A stretch of DNA of 64,000 nt from Prauserella endophytica (GCF_005146945.1 NZ_SWMS01000032.1:1-64000), one strand, 5' to 3'. Positions 8,553-17,226 are shown, counted from the stretch's first letter. The notes: generated from the letters alone by a model not told the origin. A program made the numbers and translations.

Positions 8553-9719
8553 TCACCGACGGCGTTCGCTCGGCGTGTACACGTGCTCGGGGTGCGGGTG
8601 GCTGAGGAAGTCGTGGTGCGAGATCTCCCAGCCGTACGCGCCCGCGTAGTGGAACTCCAGCACGTCGCCCGCCCGCACCCCGTCCACCACCACGTCCCGG
8701 GCGAGCACGTCCTTCGGCGTGCACAGCTCGCCGACCACCGTCACCGGCTCGCCGTGCACGCCCGGCCTCGGCAGGGCAGCGGGCCACGCCTCGACGGAGC
8801 GCACGCTGAAGGGGTGGCTGTGCTGCCACGAAGCGGGCAGCCGGAAGTGATGAGTGCCGCCGCGCACGAGTACATAGTGGACACCGTGGTTGCTCTTGAC
8901 GTCCAGCACCTCGGTCAGGTAGCTGCCGCAGGCGGCGACCAGGAACCGCCCGCATTCGAAGTCGATCTCCCTCCAGTGCCCGGGAAACGTCCCGGCGAGC
9001 CGGGCGAGCCCTTCGGTGAACCGGTCCCAGTCGAACTGCGCCGTCAGGTCCGCGTAGTTCACACCGATCCCGCCGCCGACGTTGACGACCTCGCAGCGAA
9101 CCCCGAACGCCTCCTCCCAGCTCGTGATCTTGCGCCGGTAGAGGTCGAGCATCGCGAGATGCGCCTCGGGCGAGAGGTTGTTGGACAGCGAGTGCAGATG
9201 GAAGCCCGCGAACGCGACGCCGGGCAGCTCGACGGCCGCCCGCACCGCTTCGGGAAGTCGCGCCTCGTCGATGCCGAACTGGGTGGGACGGCCCGCCATC
9301 GCGAGGGTGGCGCTCGGGAACGGGCAGGCGAGGTTCACCCGTAGCAGCACCGCAGCGGTCCGGCCTAGCCGCGTGGCGACCTCGGAGATCCGGTGCAGTT
9401 CAAGCACGCTCTCCACGTGCAGCCGCGCGACCCCGGCCGTGAGCGCCTGCTCGATCTCGGCCGGCGTCTTCGCTGGACCTCCGAAGAGCACCTCGCCGTC
9501 GGACGCCACGGCCCTCGCCTTGGCCAGCTCACCACCGGAGGCAACCTCGAACCCGGCCACGAGTGGCGCGAGCGTGCGTAGGACCGGCTCCGCGCTGTTG
9601 GCCTTCATCGCGTAGAACATGCGGCAGCGTTCCGGCAGCGCGGCGACCACCTTGCCGGCGTGCTCGGCGAGTGCGCCCAGGTCGTAGACGTACCGGCACA
9701 CCGGCTCCGGCGCGGTCAT
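8553..9719 (-). CDS. sbnH: SbnH-like PLP-dependent decarboxylase (siderophore biosynthesis)
   Basis: 388 residues of the fold-type III ornithine/diaminopimelate decarboxylase family. The PLP lysine lies in FYAMKANSAEP near the N-terminus; the glycine loop VVNVGGGIGVNY and the C-terminal GELCTPKDVL segment (Cys facing the active site) are present. In the staphyloferrin B pathway SbnH decarboxylates a citryl-diaminopropionate intermediate to leave an ethylenediamine unit. Here it is the last gene of an operon with diaminopropionate and NIS synthetase genes, so the same step is inferred. Its ATG overlaps the upstream stop (ATGA), indicating translational coupling. Confidence 0.85.
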   Translation of the reverse strand: MTAPEPVCRYVYDLGALAEHAGKVVAALPERCRMFYAMKANSAEPVLRTLAPLVAGFEVASGGELAKARAVASDGEVLFGGPAKTPAEIEQALTAGVARLHVESVLELHRISEVATRLGRTAAVLLRVNLACPFPSATLAMAGRPTQFGIDEARLPEAVRAAVELPGVAFAGFHLHSLSNNLSPEAHLAMLDLYRRKITSWEEAFGVRCEVVNVGGGIGVNYADLTAQFDWDRFTEGLARLAGTFPGHWREIDFECGRFLVAACGSYLTEVLDVKSNHGVHYVLVRGGTHHFRLPASWQHSHPFSVRSVEAWPAALPRPGVHGEPVTVVGELCTPKDVLARDVVVDGVRAGDVLEFHYAGAYGWEISHHDFLSHPHPEHVYTPSERRR

Positions 9720-11401
9720 GAGCGCGCCAGCGGGTTGGGGACGCGGTGCAGCCGCAGTTCCGTGTCCGGCAGCAGGCGGCGAGTCGTGAGCCTCTCGACG
9801 GCGACCTCCGGCTTGAACACGTCGAACAGCGGGTCGCCGAATCGCTCGTGGTGCTCGCGCACCACCTCGCCGACGATGGCCCAGAAGTCGCGTTCGGACA
9901 GTCCGTGGGCGTCGGCGAGGAAGATCGCCAGCTCGCCGATGTTGACGAAGAGGAACGCGTCGAGCATGAAGTCGGCGACGAGCTCGGGGTCGCCCGTCTC
10001 GATGAAGGAGTTGCGGTTTCGGTGGTACGACGGCGTTCCCCGCAGCTCCGGGCACAGCGACGGCTCGGCCAGGTGCTCGCGCGAGAAGCGGATTCCGTCG
10101 TGGAAGTCGCGCAGCGCGACGCGCGTCGGCAGGCCGTCGCGGTGGAGCAGCACCATGTTCTGCGCGTGCGACTCCAGTGCGATGCCGTGGCGGCAGAGCA
10201 GGTGCACGAGCGGCACCACGGCCACCTCGGCGAGCCTGCGCACCCAGGCCCGCACGCCATGCTCGCGCACCCACGGGTCGAGGAAAGGCGTCCCGTCCCG
10301 CTCGCGGGCGGTGAGCGCGGTGAAGGGCGCTGCCCGCTCGCCGGGGTCGAGGAACGGGTGCAGGCTCTCGCGCCAGATACAGGCAAGCGTGCCGTAGCCG
10401 TCCTCGCGAAGGAACTCCGCGGCGGGCTCGGGGTTCACGGCCGTTCCCATGACCTCTGCGAGCAGCACGGTGCGCAGCTCGCCGTCCAGGAAGGGATCCG
10501 ATGCGACGACGCTTCGCAGCCAGTCGGAGACCAGCGGAGCGTTGTGCACGGTATGGGGCGCGAGCACCCGGCTGGTGGAGGTGTTCAGCAGCGACATCGC
10601 GAGCTTGAGGTAAGGCCGGTTCGGCTGGTCCACACAGGACAGCGTGCGGATCGACTGCTGCGGCAGGAACTCGTGCGGATCCTCCCCGAGCACCACCAGC
10701 TCGCCCGATCGCAGTTGCCCGGAGAACGCGCTCGCGACGTGTTCACGCCACTGCCACGGGTGCACGGGCACGAGCGTGTACTCCGGCCAGGGTGTCGTGA
10801 CGGCCTCGCCGAGCTGACCGCGCAGGAAGGTGTGCTCTTCGACCGTCGCCGACGTGGTCACCTCGGTGATGTCCCGCCGCGCCGCGAGCCACAGTGGACG
10901 GATCGGGTGAGCGAACTCGGGGCCGTAGGCCAGGTTGTCGGCGACGTCGAAGCCGATGCGGGACTTGTATGCGGGGTGGTAGCGATGCCCGTCGGTGACG
11001 CCGCCCTCCAGCGCGTCGAAGCCGGACCCTGCGAGCACGCCCCGGCGGCAGTACTGCGCGAGTGCGTCGTTGAACAGCGTGTGCTCCAGCTCCCGTGCGA
11101 ACCGGGCGAGGCACTCGGGATCGGCGTCGAGGCGATCGGAGATCTCGCCGAGGAACCGGGTCACCGACTCCGGTTCCCGTCCGTCGCGAAGGATCTCGTC
11201 CACCGTCACGCGGTCGAACGTGAACCGCCGCCTCGCACTGAAGGTGTAGGTCACGCCGCCCGCGCCCGCGATCGTGATGTCGTCGCTGGTGCGCACGGCG
11301 CCCTCGTAGAGCAGCGACTCCAGCAGCTGTCGCAGCAGCCTGCGCCGCACCGTCCGCGTCGTCGGCGCGGTGAGCGCGCGCTGGACGAGTTCGTGGGTCA
11401 T
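9716..11401 (-). CDS. IucA/IucC-family NIS siderophore synthetase (first of three)
   Basis: 561 residues. Hallmarks of NRPS-independent siderophore (NIS) synthetases: HRYHPAYKSRIGF (ATP/carboxylate site), PVHPWQW in the middle, SSR/TS-type loop QQSIRTLSCV, and HAQNMVLL plus the RDFHDGIRF segment near the C-terminus, ending RVPNPLARS. These enzymes adenylate a carboxylate such as citrate or 2-oxoglutarate and condense it with an amine. It corresponds to one of SbnC/SbnE/SbnF, but which one cannot be settled by eye. Coupled by ATGA overlaps to both neighbours. Confidence 0.88.
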   Translation of the reverse strand: MTHELVQRALTAPTTRTVRRRLLRQLLESLLYEGAVRTSDDITIAGAGGVTYTFSARRRFTFDRVTVDEILRDGREPESVTRFLGEISDRLDADPECLARFARELEHTLFNDALAQYCRRGVLAGSGFDALEGGVTDGHRYHPAYKSRIGFDVADNLAYGPEFAHPIRPLWLAARRDITEVTTSATVEEHTFLRGQLGEAVTTPWPEYTLVPVHPWQWREHVASAFSGQLRSGELVVLGEDPHEFLPQQSIRTLSCVDQPNRPYLKLAMSLLNTSTSRVLAPHTVHNAPLVSDWLRSVVASDPFLDGELRTVLLAEVMGTAVNPEPAAEFLREDGYGTLACIWRESLHPFLDPGERAAPFTALTARERDGTPFLDPWVREHGVRAWVRRLAEVAVVPLVHLLCRHGIALESHAQNMVLLHRDGLPTRVALRDFHDGIRFSREHLAEPSLCPELRGTPSYHRNRNSFIETGDPELVADFMLDAFLFVNIGELAIFLADAHGLSERDFWAIVGEVVREHHERFGDPLFDVFKPEVAVERLTTRRLLPDTELRLHRVPNPLARS

Positions 11402-13014
11402 GGCAGCTCCCGCAGCGGGTTGGGGACGTCGACGTAGTGGGGCCGCTCACCACGACCGGTGAAGCGGCTGAACAGGTTGGCCTTGGCGGGCAGCGTGGGG
11501 CAGGCGAGCAGATCCCCGGCCTCCGGCCTGCCCGTCAGGTGCTCACGCGCGACCCGCCACAGGCGGTCCTCCCCGGCGCCGGTGTGCAGGCCGAGCACGT
11601 GCACGACGTGCCCGAGCTGGTTGGTCACCGCGTGGTAGCGCAGCCGCAGCCACGCCTCGTCCTCGTCGTAGAGCACCGGGCTGTCGGGCGCGACCAGCTC
11701 GTGCCGGGCCCGCGTGCGGCTCGCCGACACGCCCTCCAGGTCGCGCACCCAGAACCCCGTCGGCCGGCCGTCTTGCGTGCACAGCAGGGAGTTCTGCACG
11801 TGTGCCTCGAAGCTCACGCCGTCGGAGGCGAACGCCGACAGCAGCGGCAGCAGCGAAACGTCGAGGTAGCGGCGAAGCCACTCCTCCGCAGGCCCTTCGA
11901 TTCGCGGCGGATCCTCGAGCCACCCGGCGAGCACCCTCGGCGCTTGCCCGTTGCGGGCGAACGGATTCCGCCGGAACAGCACGGCGAGGTCGGCCGCCAG
12001 CCCGTCGCTCACCACGCGCGGGTCGAGGGTGCGGTAGCCGCTCTCCAGCACCACGCCGAACCCGTCCAGTGCGGGCAGGCGCGCGGCGAGCAGGCTAGCG
12101 TCGGCCGCCCTGCGCAGGTGTTCGAGCGGGTTGTTGCGGACGAAGTTGGTGATGCGGACGTGCAGCGGGAGCTTCCACGAAACCGGGAACTCCGGGTCGC
12201 ACACGGTTCGCACGGACGACGTCGGGTAGACCGGCCTGCCGAGCGGGCCCAGCGGCACCAGCGCGCCCTGCTCGATCAGCGCGGTCACCTCGGGCAGCCC
12301 TCGCAGGTATCCGGCCTGCCACGGATGCACCGGCAGTGCCTCGTACCCCGGCGGGACCTGTGCGGCGACCTCGTCGGGCACCCAGCCGCCCGGCGCCACC
12401 CGCACGTCCACCACCACCTCGCTCGCCACGGCGAGGTAGTAGGGCACGAACTCCGCGCCCAGCTCCGGTGAGTAGCGCCCGAGGTCGGCATCGGTGAACC
12501 CCTCGGCGCTCTTCGGCGTTGGGTGGAACGGGTGACCGAGCAGAACGTTCTGTTCAGCGTGGCGGGTCAGCGCGTGCGCGCCGGTGCCCGGCTGCCGCCT
12601 GCCATGGCCGAGGTAGCGGGCCGTGCGGCTGACGCTGTTGCCGATCTGCGCGGCCAGCTCGGCGGCACCGGCGCACCCCGTGGTGGCCTCCAGCTCGGCG
12701 AGCAGCGCCGCGACGAACTCGGCGTGGCCCGGCGTGGTGTGCTCGGCGTAGCGGTGGTGGCCGCACGGAGAGCGGTGCCGTACCTCGGCGCGCAGCGTCC
12801 GGCCCGTCGCGGGCAGCCGCACCAGCAGCTCGCCGGGTGCGACATCGTGGACGCCGGTCTCCCGCAGGTAGGCGTTGAGCAGCCGGGTTCGGGCGGCGTG
12901 CTCGGCGGCTACGACAGCAGCGGGTTCGGGACTCGTCCCGTGCTCGCCGGCATGCTCACTCCCGCCGAGGAGCCCTGGCGCAGCAGCGGGCCGAGCACCT
13001 GCCTGCTCGGCCAT
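11398..13014 (-). CDS. IucA/IucC-family NIS siderophore synthetase (second of three)
   Basis: 538 residues with NIS synthetase motifs: GHPFHPTPKSAEGF, LPVHPWQAGYL, TSSVRTVC, HVQNSLL and C-terminal VDVPNPLRELP. The ATG at 13014 is the only ATG/GTG/TTG available before the conserved region, so the gene overlaps the end of the upstream synthetase by 106 nt in another frame; no strong ribosome binding site is visible. Its own stop overlaps the next ATG by four bases. Proposed to perform one condensation of a staphyloferrin B-like assembly. Confidence 0.85.
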   Translation of the reverse strand: MAEQAGARPAAAPGLLGGSEHAGEHGTSPEPAAVVAAEHAARTRLLNAYLRETGVHDVAPGELLVRLPATGRTLRAEVRHRSPCGHHRYAEHTTPGHAEFVAALLAELEATTGCAGAAELAAQIGNSVSRTARYLGHGRRQPGTGAHALTRHAEQNVLLGHPFHPTPKSAEGFTDADLGRYSPELGAEFVPYYLAVASEVVVDVRVAPGGWVPDEVAAQVPPGYEALPVHPWQAGYLRGLPEVTALIEQGALVPLGPLGRPVYPTSSVRTVCDPEFPVSWKLPLHVRITNFVRNNPLEHLRRAADASLLAARLPALDGFGVVLESGYRTLDPRVVSDGLAADLAVLFRRNPFARNGQAPRVLAGWLEDPPRIEGPAEEWLRRYLDVSLLPLLSAFASDGVSFEAHVQNSLLCTQDGRPTGFWVRDLEGVSASRTRARHELVAPDSPVLYDEDEAWLRLRYHAVTNQLGHVVHVLGLHTGAGEDRLWRVAREHLTGRPEAGDLLACPTLPAKANLFSRFTGRGERPHYVDVPNPLRELP

Positions 13015-14474
13015 GTCGGCGAGCGCAGGAGCAGCCGCTCCACCTCTGGGGGCGGGCTCGTGCGGCCGAGGCTGGTGGTCAGTGCCGTGCGGAGCTGTTT
13101 CCACAGGAGCTTCTCCGTGATGCCGTAGTGCCGGGACAGTGCGTCGGCGATGCCGTAGAGGTTGACCTGCAGGCCCAGCGTCTGCAAGTAGCCGACGAGC
13201 GCCTCCGGTTCTCCGAGCACGAGCGACTGCCGCGCACCCGGCTTGACGCGGTAGCGCGGCTGCTCCACCCCCGCGGCCCGCATCCACTGTGGATGGACCC
13301 GCAACGTGTCGTGGTCGCGGAGCACGAACCGGGCCGGCAGCCCGCCGGCCAGTGTCACGGCGACGTTCTGGCCGTGCAGCTCGGGCAGGACGCCGTAGCG
13401 GAGGAAGCCGAGCGCCATCGCGCAGAACGCCTCCGCGAGCGCCGTGAAGAACGGCACCGGATCGCACTGCCAGCCGCTCGCGTGGAGTGCGGGTGCGGCG
13501 AACGCGCCCATGGGCACGGCGTCCAGGACGTCGGCGGGGTAGGTGCGCACCTGCGCGGCGAGGTGGCCCGGCCGGTCGGCGAACTCGTCGTCACCGGCCC
13601 AGCCGCACCAGGTGCGCTCGTCACACACGGTCACCAGCGCCGCGAGGTCCGGATCGCGGGCCAGAATCGCGCGCATGGTGCGTTCCCCGCGCTCGCCGTT
13701 GTCGAGGTAGCGCGGTGGCAGCAGCCGGGTCGCGCCGAGCGTGGCGATGCCAAGCGGCAGCTTCACGTGGCGCGCCTGCCCGGGTGCGACGAGCGTGCGC
13801 AGCGACGACGTCGGCCGGAACTCGCCGAGCCCGCGCGCGAACGGACGGACGTCGCCGCTGGCCAGCTCGGCGGCGAACTCCCTCGGCAGCACGTGTTCGA
13901 ACTGCCATGGGTGCACCGGCAGGAGGTGGAACCCCTCGGGTGGTTCCGGCGCGGCCTCGCCGAGGAGCAGGCCTGCGAGTTCCCTTGCGCCGGAGCCGAA
14001 ACGGAGGTGGCCGGTGCGCACGGCGACCCAGTCGAGCGGGAGCGGGTCGGTGCGGGTGGTGCCGTAGCGGGCGAGGTCGGCGGCCGACCAGCCGGCGGCG
14101 GCGCGCGCGGTGGGGTGGAACGGGCGGTTGCGGCTCGCTGCGAACCGTTCCCCGGCGAGCATCCCGAGCGTGCCGCCGATGGCGCTGTGGTGAGGCGTGG
14201 CCGTCACCTCGCCGTGTTCGACGGCCGTGCGCAGGTCGCGGGCGACCTGCTCGGCGAAGGGCTCGCCGCCGGCGACGACGCGGATCAGCTCGTCGGGCGT
14301 GACCCCGGTGGAGCCGTGCAGCACCGGCCCTCCAGCGAAGCGCACCCGCTGCAACGCGCCGCCGTCTCGCACCCGGAAGCTCACGTCGCCGACGCGGTAC
14401 CACTCGCCATCGAGGACCCCCTCCCCAAACCCGCAAACCCCTTCCCGAACGAGCGCGTCCACCAGATCCCCCAT
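12909..14474 (-). CDS. IucA/IucC-family NIS siderophore synthetase (third of three)
   Basis: About 521 residues from ATG 14474 (MGDLVDALVREG), which has GAGG 4 nt upstream. An upstream ATG at 14570 was rejected because its extra codons are translated from an intergenic hairpin repeat. Motifs: NRPFHPTARAAAGW, LLPVHPWQFEHV, TSSLRTLV, HGQNVAV, and C-terminal GRVPNPLLS. First of the three consecutive synthetases in transcription order; with its paralogues it would link citrate, 2-oxoglutarate and diaminopropionate-derived units. Confidence 0.86.
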   Translation of the reverse strand: MGDLVDALVREGVCGFGEGVLDGEWYRVGDVSFRVRDGGALQRVRFAGGPVLHGSTGVTPDELIRVVAGGEPFAEQVARDLRTAVEHGEVTATPHHSAIGGTLGMLAGERFAASRNRPFHPTARAAAGWSAADLARYGTTRTDPLPLDWVAVRTGHLRFGSGARELAGLLLGEAAPEPPEGFHLLPVHPWQFEHVLPREFAAELASGDVRPFARGLGEFRPTSSLRTLVAPGQARHVKLPLGIATLGATRLLPPRYLDNGERGERTMRAILARDPDLAALVTVCDERTWCGWAGDDEFADRPGHLAAQVRTYPADVLDAVPMGAFAAPALHASGWQCDPVPFFTALAEAFCAMALGFLRYGVLPELHGQNVAVTLAGGLPARFVLRDHDTLRVHPQWMRAAGVEQPRYRVKPGARQSLVLGEPEALVGYLQTLGLQVNLYGIADALSRHYGITEKLLWKQLRTALTTSLGRTSPPPEVERLLLRSPTWPSRQVLGPLLRQGSSAGVSMPASTGRVPNPLLS

Positions 14475-14484
14475 GACCTCGCCG

Positions 14485-14541
14485 CTGCAGTGAAGGCCAC
14501 CTTCACTGCGTTGAACGCAGGCATGGTGGCCTTCACTGCAG
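14485..14541. repeat. Dispersed hairpin repeat, copy A
   Basis: A 16-bp perfect inverted repeat: CTGCAGTGAAGGCCAC at 14485-14500 and its complement at 14526-14541. A nested hairpin TGCGTT-G-AACGCA lies at 14507-14519. The element sits in the 77-nt gap between the SbnB-like gene and the first NIS synthetase gene, inside the operon. Two further copies lie at 33324-33427 and 56653-56705. It could attenuate or stabilise the operon mRNA; its distribution suggests a REP/MITE-like family. Confidence 0.85.
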
Positions 14542-14551
14542 TCGGGGTCGC

Positions 14552-15553
14552 TCAGTAGAGGGTCAGGCATGTGCCGACGTTCCGGGACTCGGCGCGGCGG
14601 TAGACCTCGGCCGCGCATGCGATGTCCTCCACCGCCATCCCCATCGGGTTCAGCAGGATGATCTCGTCGTCCGTTTCCCGCCCCGGCCGGGTGCCGCACA
14701 GGATCTCACCCAGCTCGGCGTGCAGCTGCTCGCGCGAGAACGAGCCCTCCAGCACCAGCTGGTTGATGATCTTCTTCTCCCGGTTGCTCTGCTCCCAGTC
14801 GTCCACGACGACCTTGTCCGCGCCAAGGAAGACGTCCTTGTGCACGTCCATGATGGACACGTTCGCGAGGAACGTGCCCGGCTTGAGCCACGAGAACGCG
14901 ATGTACGGCTGGTCGGTGACGGTGCACGGCACCACGACGTCGCCCGCGCGCACCGCGTTCTCCGCGCTCGCCGCCACCCGCACCGTCGCGCGGTCGCCGA
15001 CACGCTCCGCCAGCGCCCGCGCGGCGTCCTCGCGCACGTCGTAGGCGTGAATCGTGGTGAGGGAGGGGAACTGCTGCAGCAGCGCGGTCACCTGCGTCGT
15101 GCCGATGAGGCCGCAGCCGATCAGCGACATGTCCGTGAAGTCCGGCCGCGCAAGGTGCCGCGCCGCCAGGCATGTCACCGCCGCCGTGCGCCAGGCGCTG
15201 ACGAGCCCGCCCTCCATGATCGCCACCGGGTAGTTGGTTTCCGGGTCGTTGAGCACGATCACCGCGCTCGCGCGCTCGAGCCCCGACTCCGGGTTGTCGT
15301 GCTTGCTGCCGACCCACTTGATGCCCGACATTCCGGCCTCGCCCGAGGAGCCGACGTGTGCGGGCATCGCGATGATCCGGTCGGCGATGTGGCCCCTGCC
15401 GACGCGCAGGTACGGCTTGAGCGGCTGCACGGTCAGGCCCCGCGCGTGTGCGACGAGCGCCGAACGCAGCGCGTCGACGTAGAGATCGGAGTGGTCGCCA
15501 CCGACGGCGGCGACGTCGCCGCGCGTGAGGTAACGGATGCGGGGCTCGGACAT
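14552..15553 (-). CDS. sbnB: SbnB-like 2,3-diaminopropionate biosynthesis dehydrogenase
   Basis: 333 residues of the ornithine cyclodeaminase/mu-crystallin family. The NAD-binding loop LIGCGLIGTTQ and the AWRTAAVTCLAARHL helix are visible. SbnB oxidatively hydrolyses N-(1-amino-1-carboxyl-2-ethyl)-glutamate, made by SbnA, to L-2,3-diaminopropionate plus 2-oxoglutarate. The SbnB rather than cyclodeaminase assignment rests on direct pairing with an SbnA-like gene 11 nt upstream and on the siderophore synthetases downstream. AGGAG lies 8 nt before the ATG. Confidence 0.9.
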   Translation of the reverse strand: MSEPRIRYLTRGDVAAVGGDHSDLYVDALRSALVAHARGLTVQPLKPYLRVGRGHIADRIIAMPAHVGSSGEAGMSGIKWVGSKHDNPESGLERASAVIVLNDPETNYPVAIMEGGLVSAWRTAAVTCLAARHLARPDFTDMSLIGCGLIGTTQVTALLQQFPSLTTIHAYDVREDAARALAERVGDRATVRVAASAENAVRAGDVVVPCTVTDQPYIAFSWLKPGTFLANVSIMDVHKDVFLGADKVVVDDWEQSNREKKIINQLVLEGSFSREQLHAELGEILCGTRPGRETDDEIILLNPMGMAVEDIACAAEVYRRAESRNVGTCLTLY

Positions 15554-15564
15554 GTGGATGCTCC

Positions 15565-16554
15565 TCAGGCGTTGTCGCGGCGGGATTCGGCTGCGGCGAG
15601 CCATTCGTCGTCGTAGACGAGGTCGAGATAACGGTCGCCTCGGTCGGGGAAGATCGCCACCACCCGGCACGGCCTCGGCAGCGACGGCAGCGTGCGGCGG
15701 ATCGCGGCGACGACGGAGCCCGTGGAGCCGCCCGCGAAGATGCCCTCCGTGGCGAGCAGTTCGCGACAGCCGTGTGCGGCGTCCACGTCGTCGACGTGCA
15801 CGACCTGGTCGATCTCCTGGGGGCTGCACAGCTCGGGCACGCGGCTGGAGCCGATGCCGGGGATCTCGCGGCTGCCCGGAGCGCCGCCGAAGATCACCGA
15901 GCCGACGGCGTCGACGGCCACCACCCGCAGGGCGGGGAAGCGCTCGCGCAGCCTGCGCGAGCAGCCGAGGATGCTGCCGGTGGTGCTCACCGCGGCGAAG
16001 AGGTAGTCGGGCGGGCGCACCAGCTGCTCGGTCAGCTCGGCCCCGGTGCCGTGGTAGAACGCCTGCCAGTTGCGGTCGTTGGCGTACTGGTTCACCCACA
16101 CGGCGCCGGGGGTGCGCGCGAGCAGCTCCCGAACCCGGCGGAGGCGGCTCTGCAGGTAACCGCCCGCGTCGTCCACCTCGGACACCAGTTCGACCTCGGC
16201 GCCCAGCCGGTGCAGTAGCGCGAGGTTGGCCGTGGTGGTCTTGGGATCGACGACGCAGGTGAACCGCAGGCCGTGCACCCTGGCGGCCACTGCGAGGGCG
16301 ATCCCGAAGTTGCCGGAGCTGCTCTCGATGAGCCTGGCGCCCGGCCGGATCGAGCCGTCCCGCAGCCCGCTCTCCACGATGTAGCGCGCCGACCGGTCCT
16401 TCATGCTCCCGCTGGGGTTCAGCAGCTCCAGCTTGGCGACCACCTCGGCGTCCCGCTCGGGGAAGAGGCGGCGCAGGGCGACGACGGGAGTGTTGCCGAC
16501 ACAGTCGAAGACGGATTCGCCGACGGACTCGGCCACGGACGAAGCGGCGGTCAC
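15565..16554 (-). CDS. sbnA: SbnA-like N-(2-amino-2-carboxyethyl)-glutamate synthase
   Basis: About 329 residues of the cysteine synthase/cystathionine beta-synthase PLP family. The PLP lysine is at ~52 in NPSGSMKDR, the substrate loop is ESSSGNFGIAL, and the phosphate-binding loop is VSTTGSILGC. SbnA condenses O-phosphoserine with glutamate. The GTG at 16554 was preferred because AGGAG precedes it by ~5 nt; another GTG at 16581 is possible. First gene of the siderophore operon, directly downstream of the iron box at 16587-16605, so expression is expected only under iron starvation. Confidence 0.9.
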   Translation of the reverse strand: MTAASSVAESVGESVFDCVGNTPVVALRRLFPERDAEVVAKLELLNPSGSMKDRSARYIVESGLRDGSIRPGARLIESSSGNFGIALAVAARVHGLRFTCVVDPKTTTANLALLHRLGAEVELVSEVDDAGGYLQSRLRRVRELLARTPGAVWVNQYANDRNWQAFYHGTGAELTEQLVRPPDYLFAAVSTTGSILGCSRRLRERFPALRVVAVDAVGSVIFGGAPGSREIPGIGSSRVPELCSPQEIDQVVHVDDVDAAHGCRELLATEGIFAGGSTGSVVAAIRRTLPSLPRPCRVVAIFPDRGDRYLDLVYDDEWLAAAESRRDNA

Positions 16555-16586
16555 TGGACTCCTCGGCTCGGCAGGTCGCACCCCTA

Positions 16587-16605
16587 TAAGGTAAGTCTTA
16601 CCTTA
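16587..16605 (-). promoter_or_regulatory. Iron box (IdeR/DmdR-type operator)
   Basis: TAAGGTAAGTCTTACCTTA is a perfect 9+1+9 palindrome and closely matches the actinobacterial iron-box consensus (TTAGGTTAGGCTAACCTAA type). It lies about 30 nt upstream of the first siderophore gene, the usual place for repression by the iron-loaded DtxR-family regulator. Confidence 0.9.
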
Positions 16606-16658
16606 CCAGAGCCGTAACTGTCGATGAGGGCGTCGACACCCGCCGTCACCGGACAGGC

Positions 16659-16693
16659 TGGTGCCCCGGGGGCGCGGGGTCCCCGGGGCACCA
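16659..16693 (-). terminator. GC-rich terminator-like hairpin
   Basis: A 13-bp perfect stem, TGGTGCCCCGGGG (16659-16671) with its complement (16681-16693), 9-nt loop, 20 nt past the stop of the acidic secreted protein gene. No U-tract follows, as is common for actinobacterial terminators. Confidence 0.6.
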
Positions 16694-16712
16694 GGTCCGG
16701 GCCAACCGGCCG

Positions 16713-17147
16713 TCAGCCGTCCGTCGAGGCCGCTACGTCCTCGTCGTCGTCGTCATCATCATCGGTCACGAGCCAGTCCTCGTCGTACACGTCGGAGGGC
16801 TCGGCCTGCTCGTCGTCGGTGGCCGCCCACGTGCTGCTCGACGCCGCACCGTCCTCGCTCGCCGCGGCGCTCTCGGTGTAGTAGGCCGCCTCACCATCGC
16901 CGTCCGTACCGGCGTAGGTCAGGTCGGAGGCCGCACCGGCGGGCCCGGCGTACTGGCTCTCGGTGACGTACGAGACGCCCTGCTCCTGGCTGCCCGCGTT
17001 CGCCGCCACCTGCTCGGTCGCGACGCCGTCGGGGCCGACAACGGCCGTCTCCGAGCCGTATTCGTCGGCGGAGGCCAGGCCGGCCGACCCGAACGCGAGG
17101 GGCAACGCCAGCGCAGTGGCGACCATGGTCCGTCGAACTGTGCGCAT
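16713..17147 (-). CDS. Hypothetical secreted acidic protein with poly-Asp tail
   Basis: 144 residues from ATG 17147 (MRTVRRTMVATALALPL), with AAAGGA ~8 nt upstream. A signal peptide ending near GLASA at ~27 is clear. The mature part has no recognisable domain: it is rich in Ala, Gly, Ser, Thr and acidic residues with recurring Tyr, and ends in a run of consecutive Asp residues (DDDDDDDEDVAAS). It looks intrinsically disordered and could bind cations extracellularly; no function is assigned. It lies between the siderophore promoter and the phenylacetate genes and shares no operon with either. Confidence 0.7.
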   Translation of the reverse strand: MRTVRRTMVATALALPLAFGSAGLASADEYGSETAVVGPDGVATEQVAANAGSQEQGVSYVTESQYAGPAGAASDLTYAGTDGDGEAAYYTESAAASEDGAASSSTWAATDDEQAEPSDVYDEDWLVTDDDDDDDEDVAASTDG

Positions 17148-17180
17148 GAGATGATCCTTTCTCTGTGTTCGCACAGGGAT

Positions 17181-17226
17181 GGGACCTGGTCTTCATCGCT
17201 TTGCCTGGCACCGAAGGCCAGGTCCC
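17181..17226. other. Inverted repeat between tetR and the acidic secreted protein gene
   Basis: GGGACCTGG (17181-17189) pairs with CCAGGTCCC (17218-17226). An inner CCTGGC/GCCAGG hairpin lies in its loop. On the plus strand it is followed by GTTTTCC. It may end tetR transcription or form part of the leader of the acidic protein gene. Confidence 0.45.

Noticed and set aside
14474-14570. Longer start (ATG 14570) for the third NIS synthetase
   Set aside because: The extra residues are encoded by the hairpin repeat and overlap the SbnB-like gene; ATG 14474 has a good ribosome binding site.
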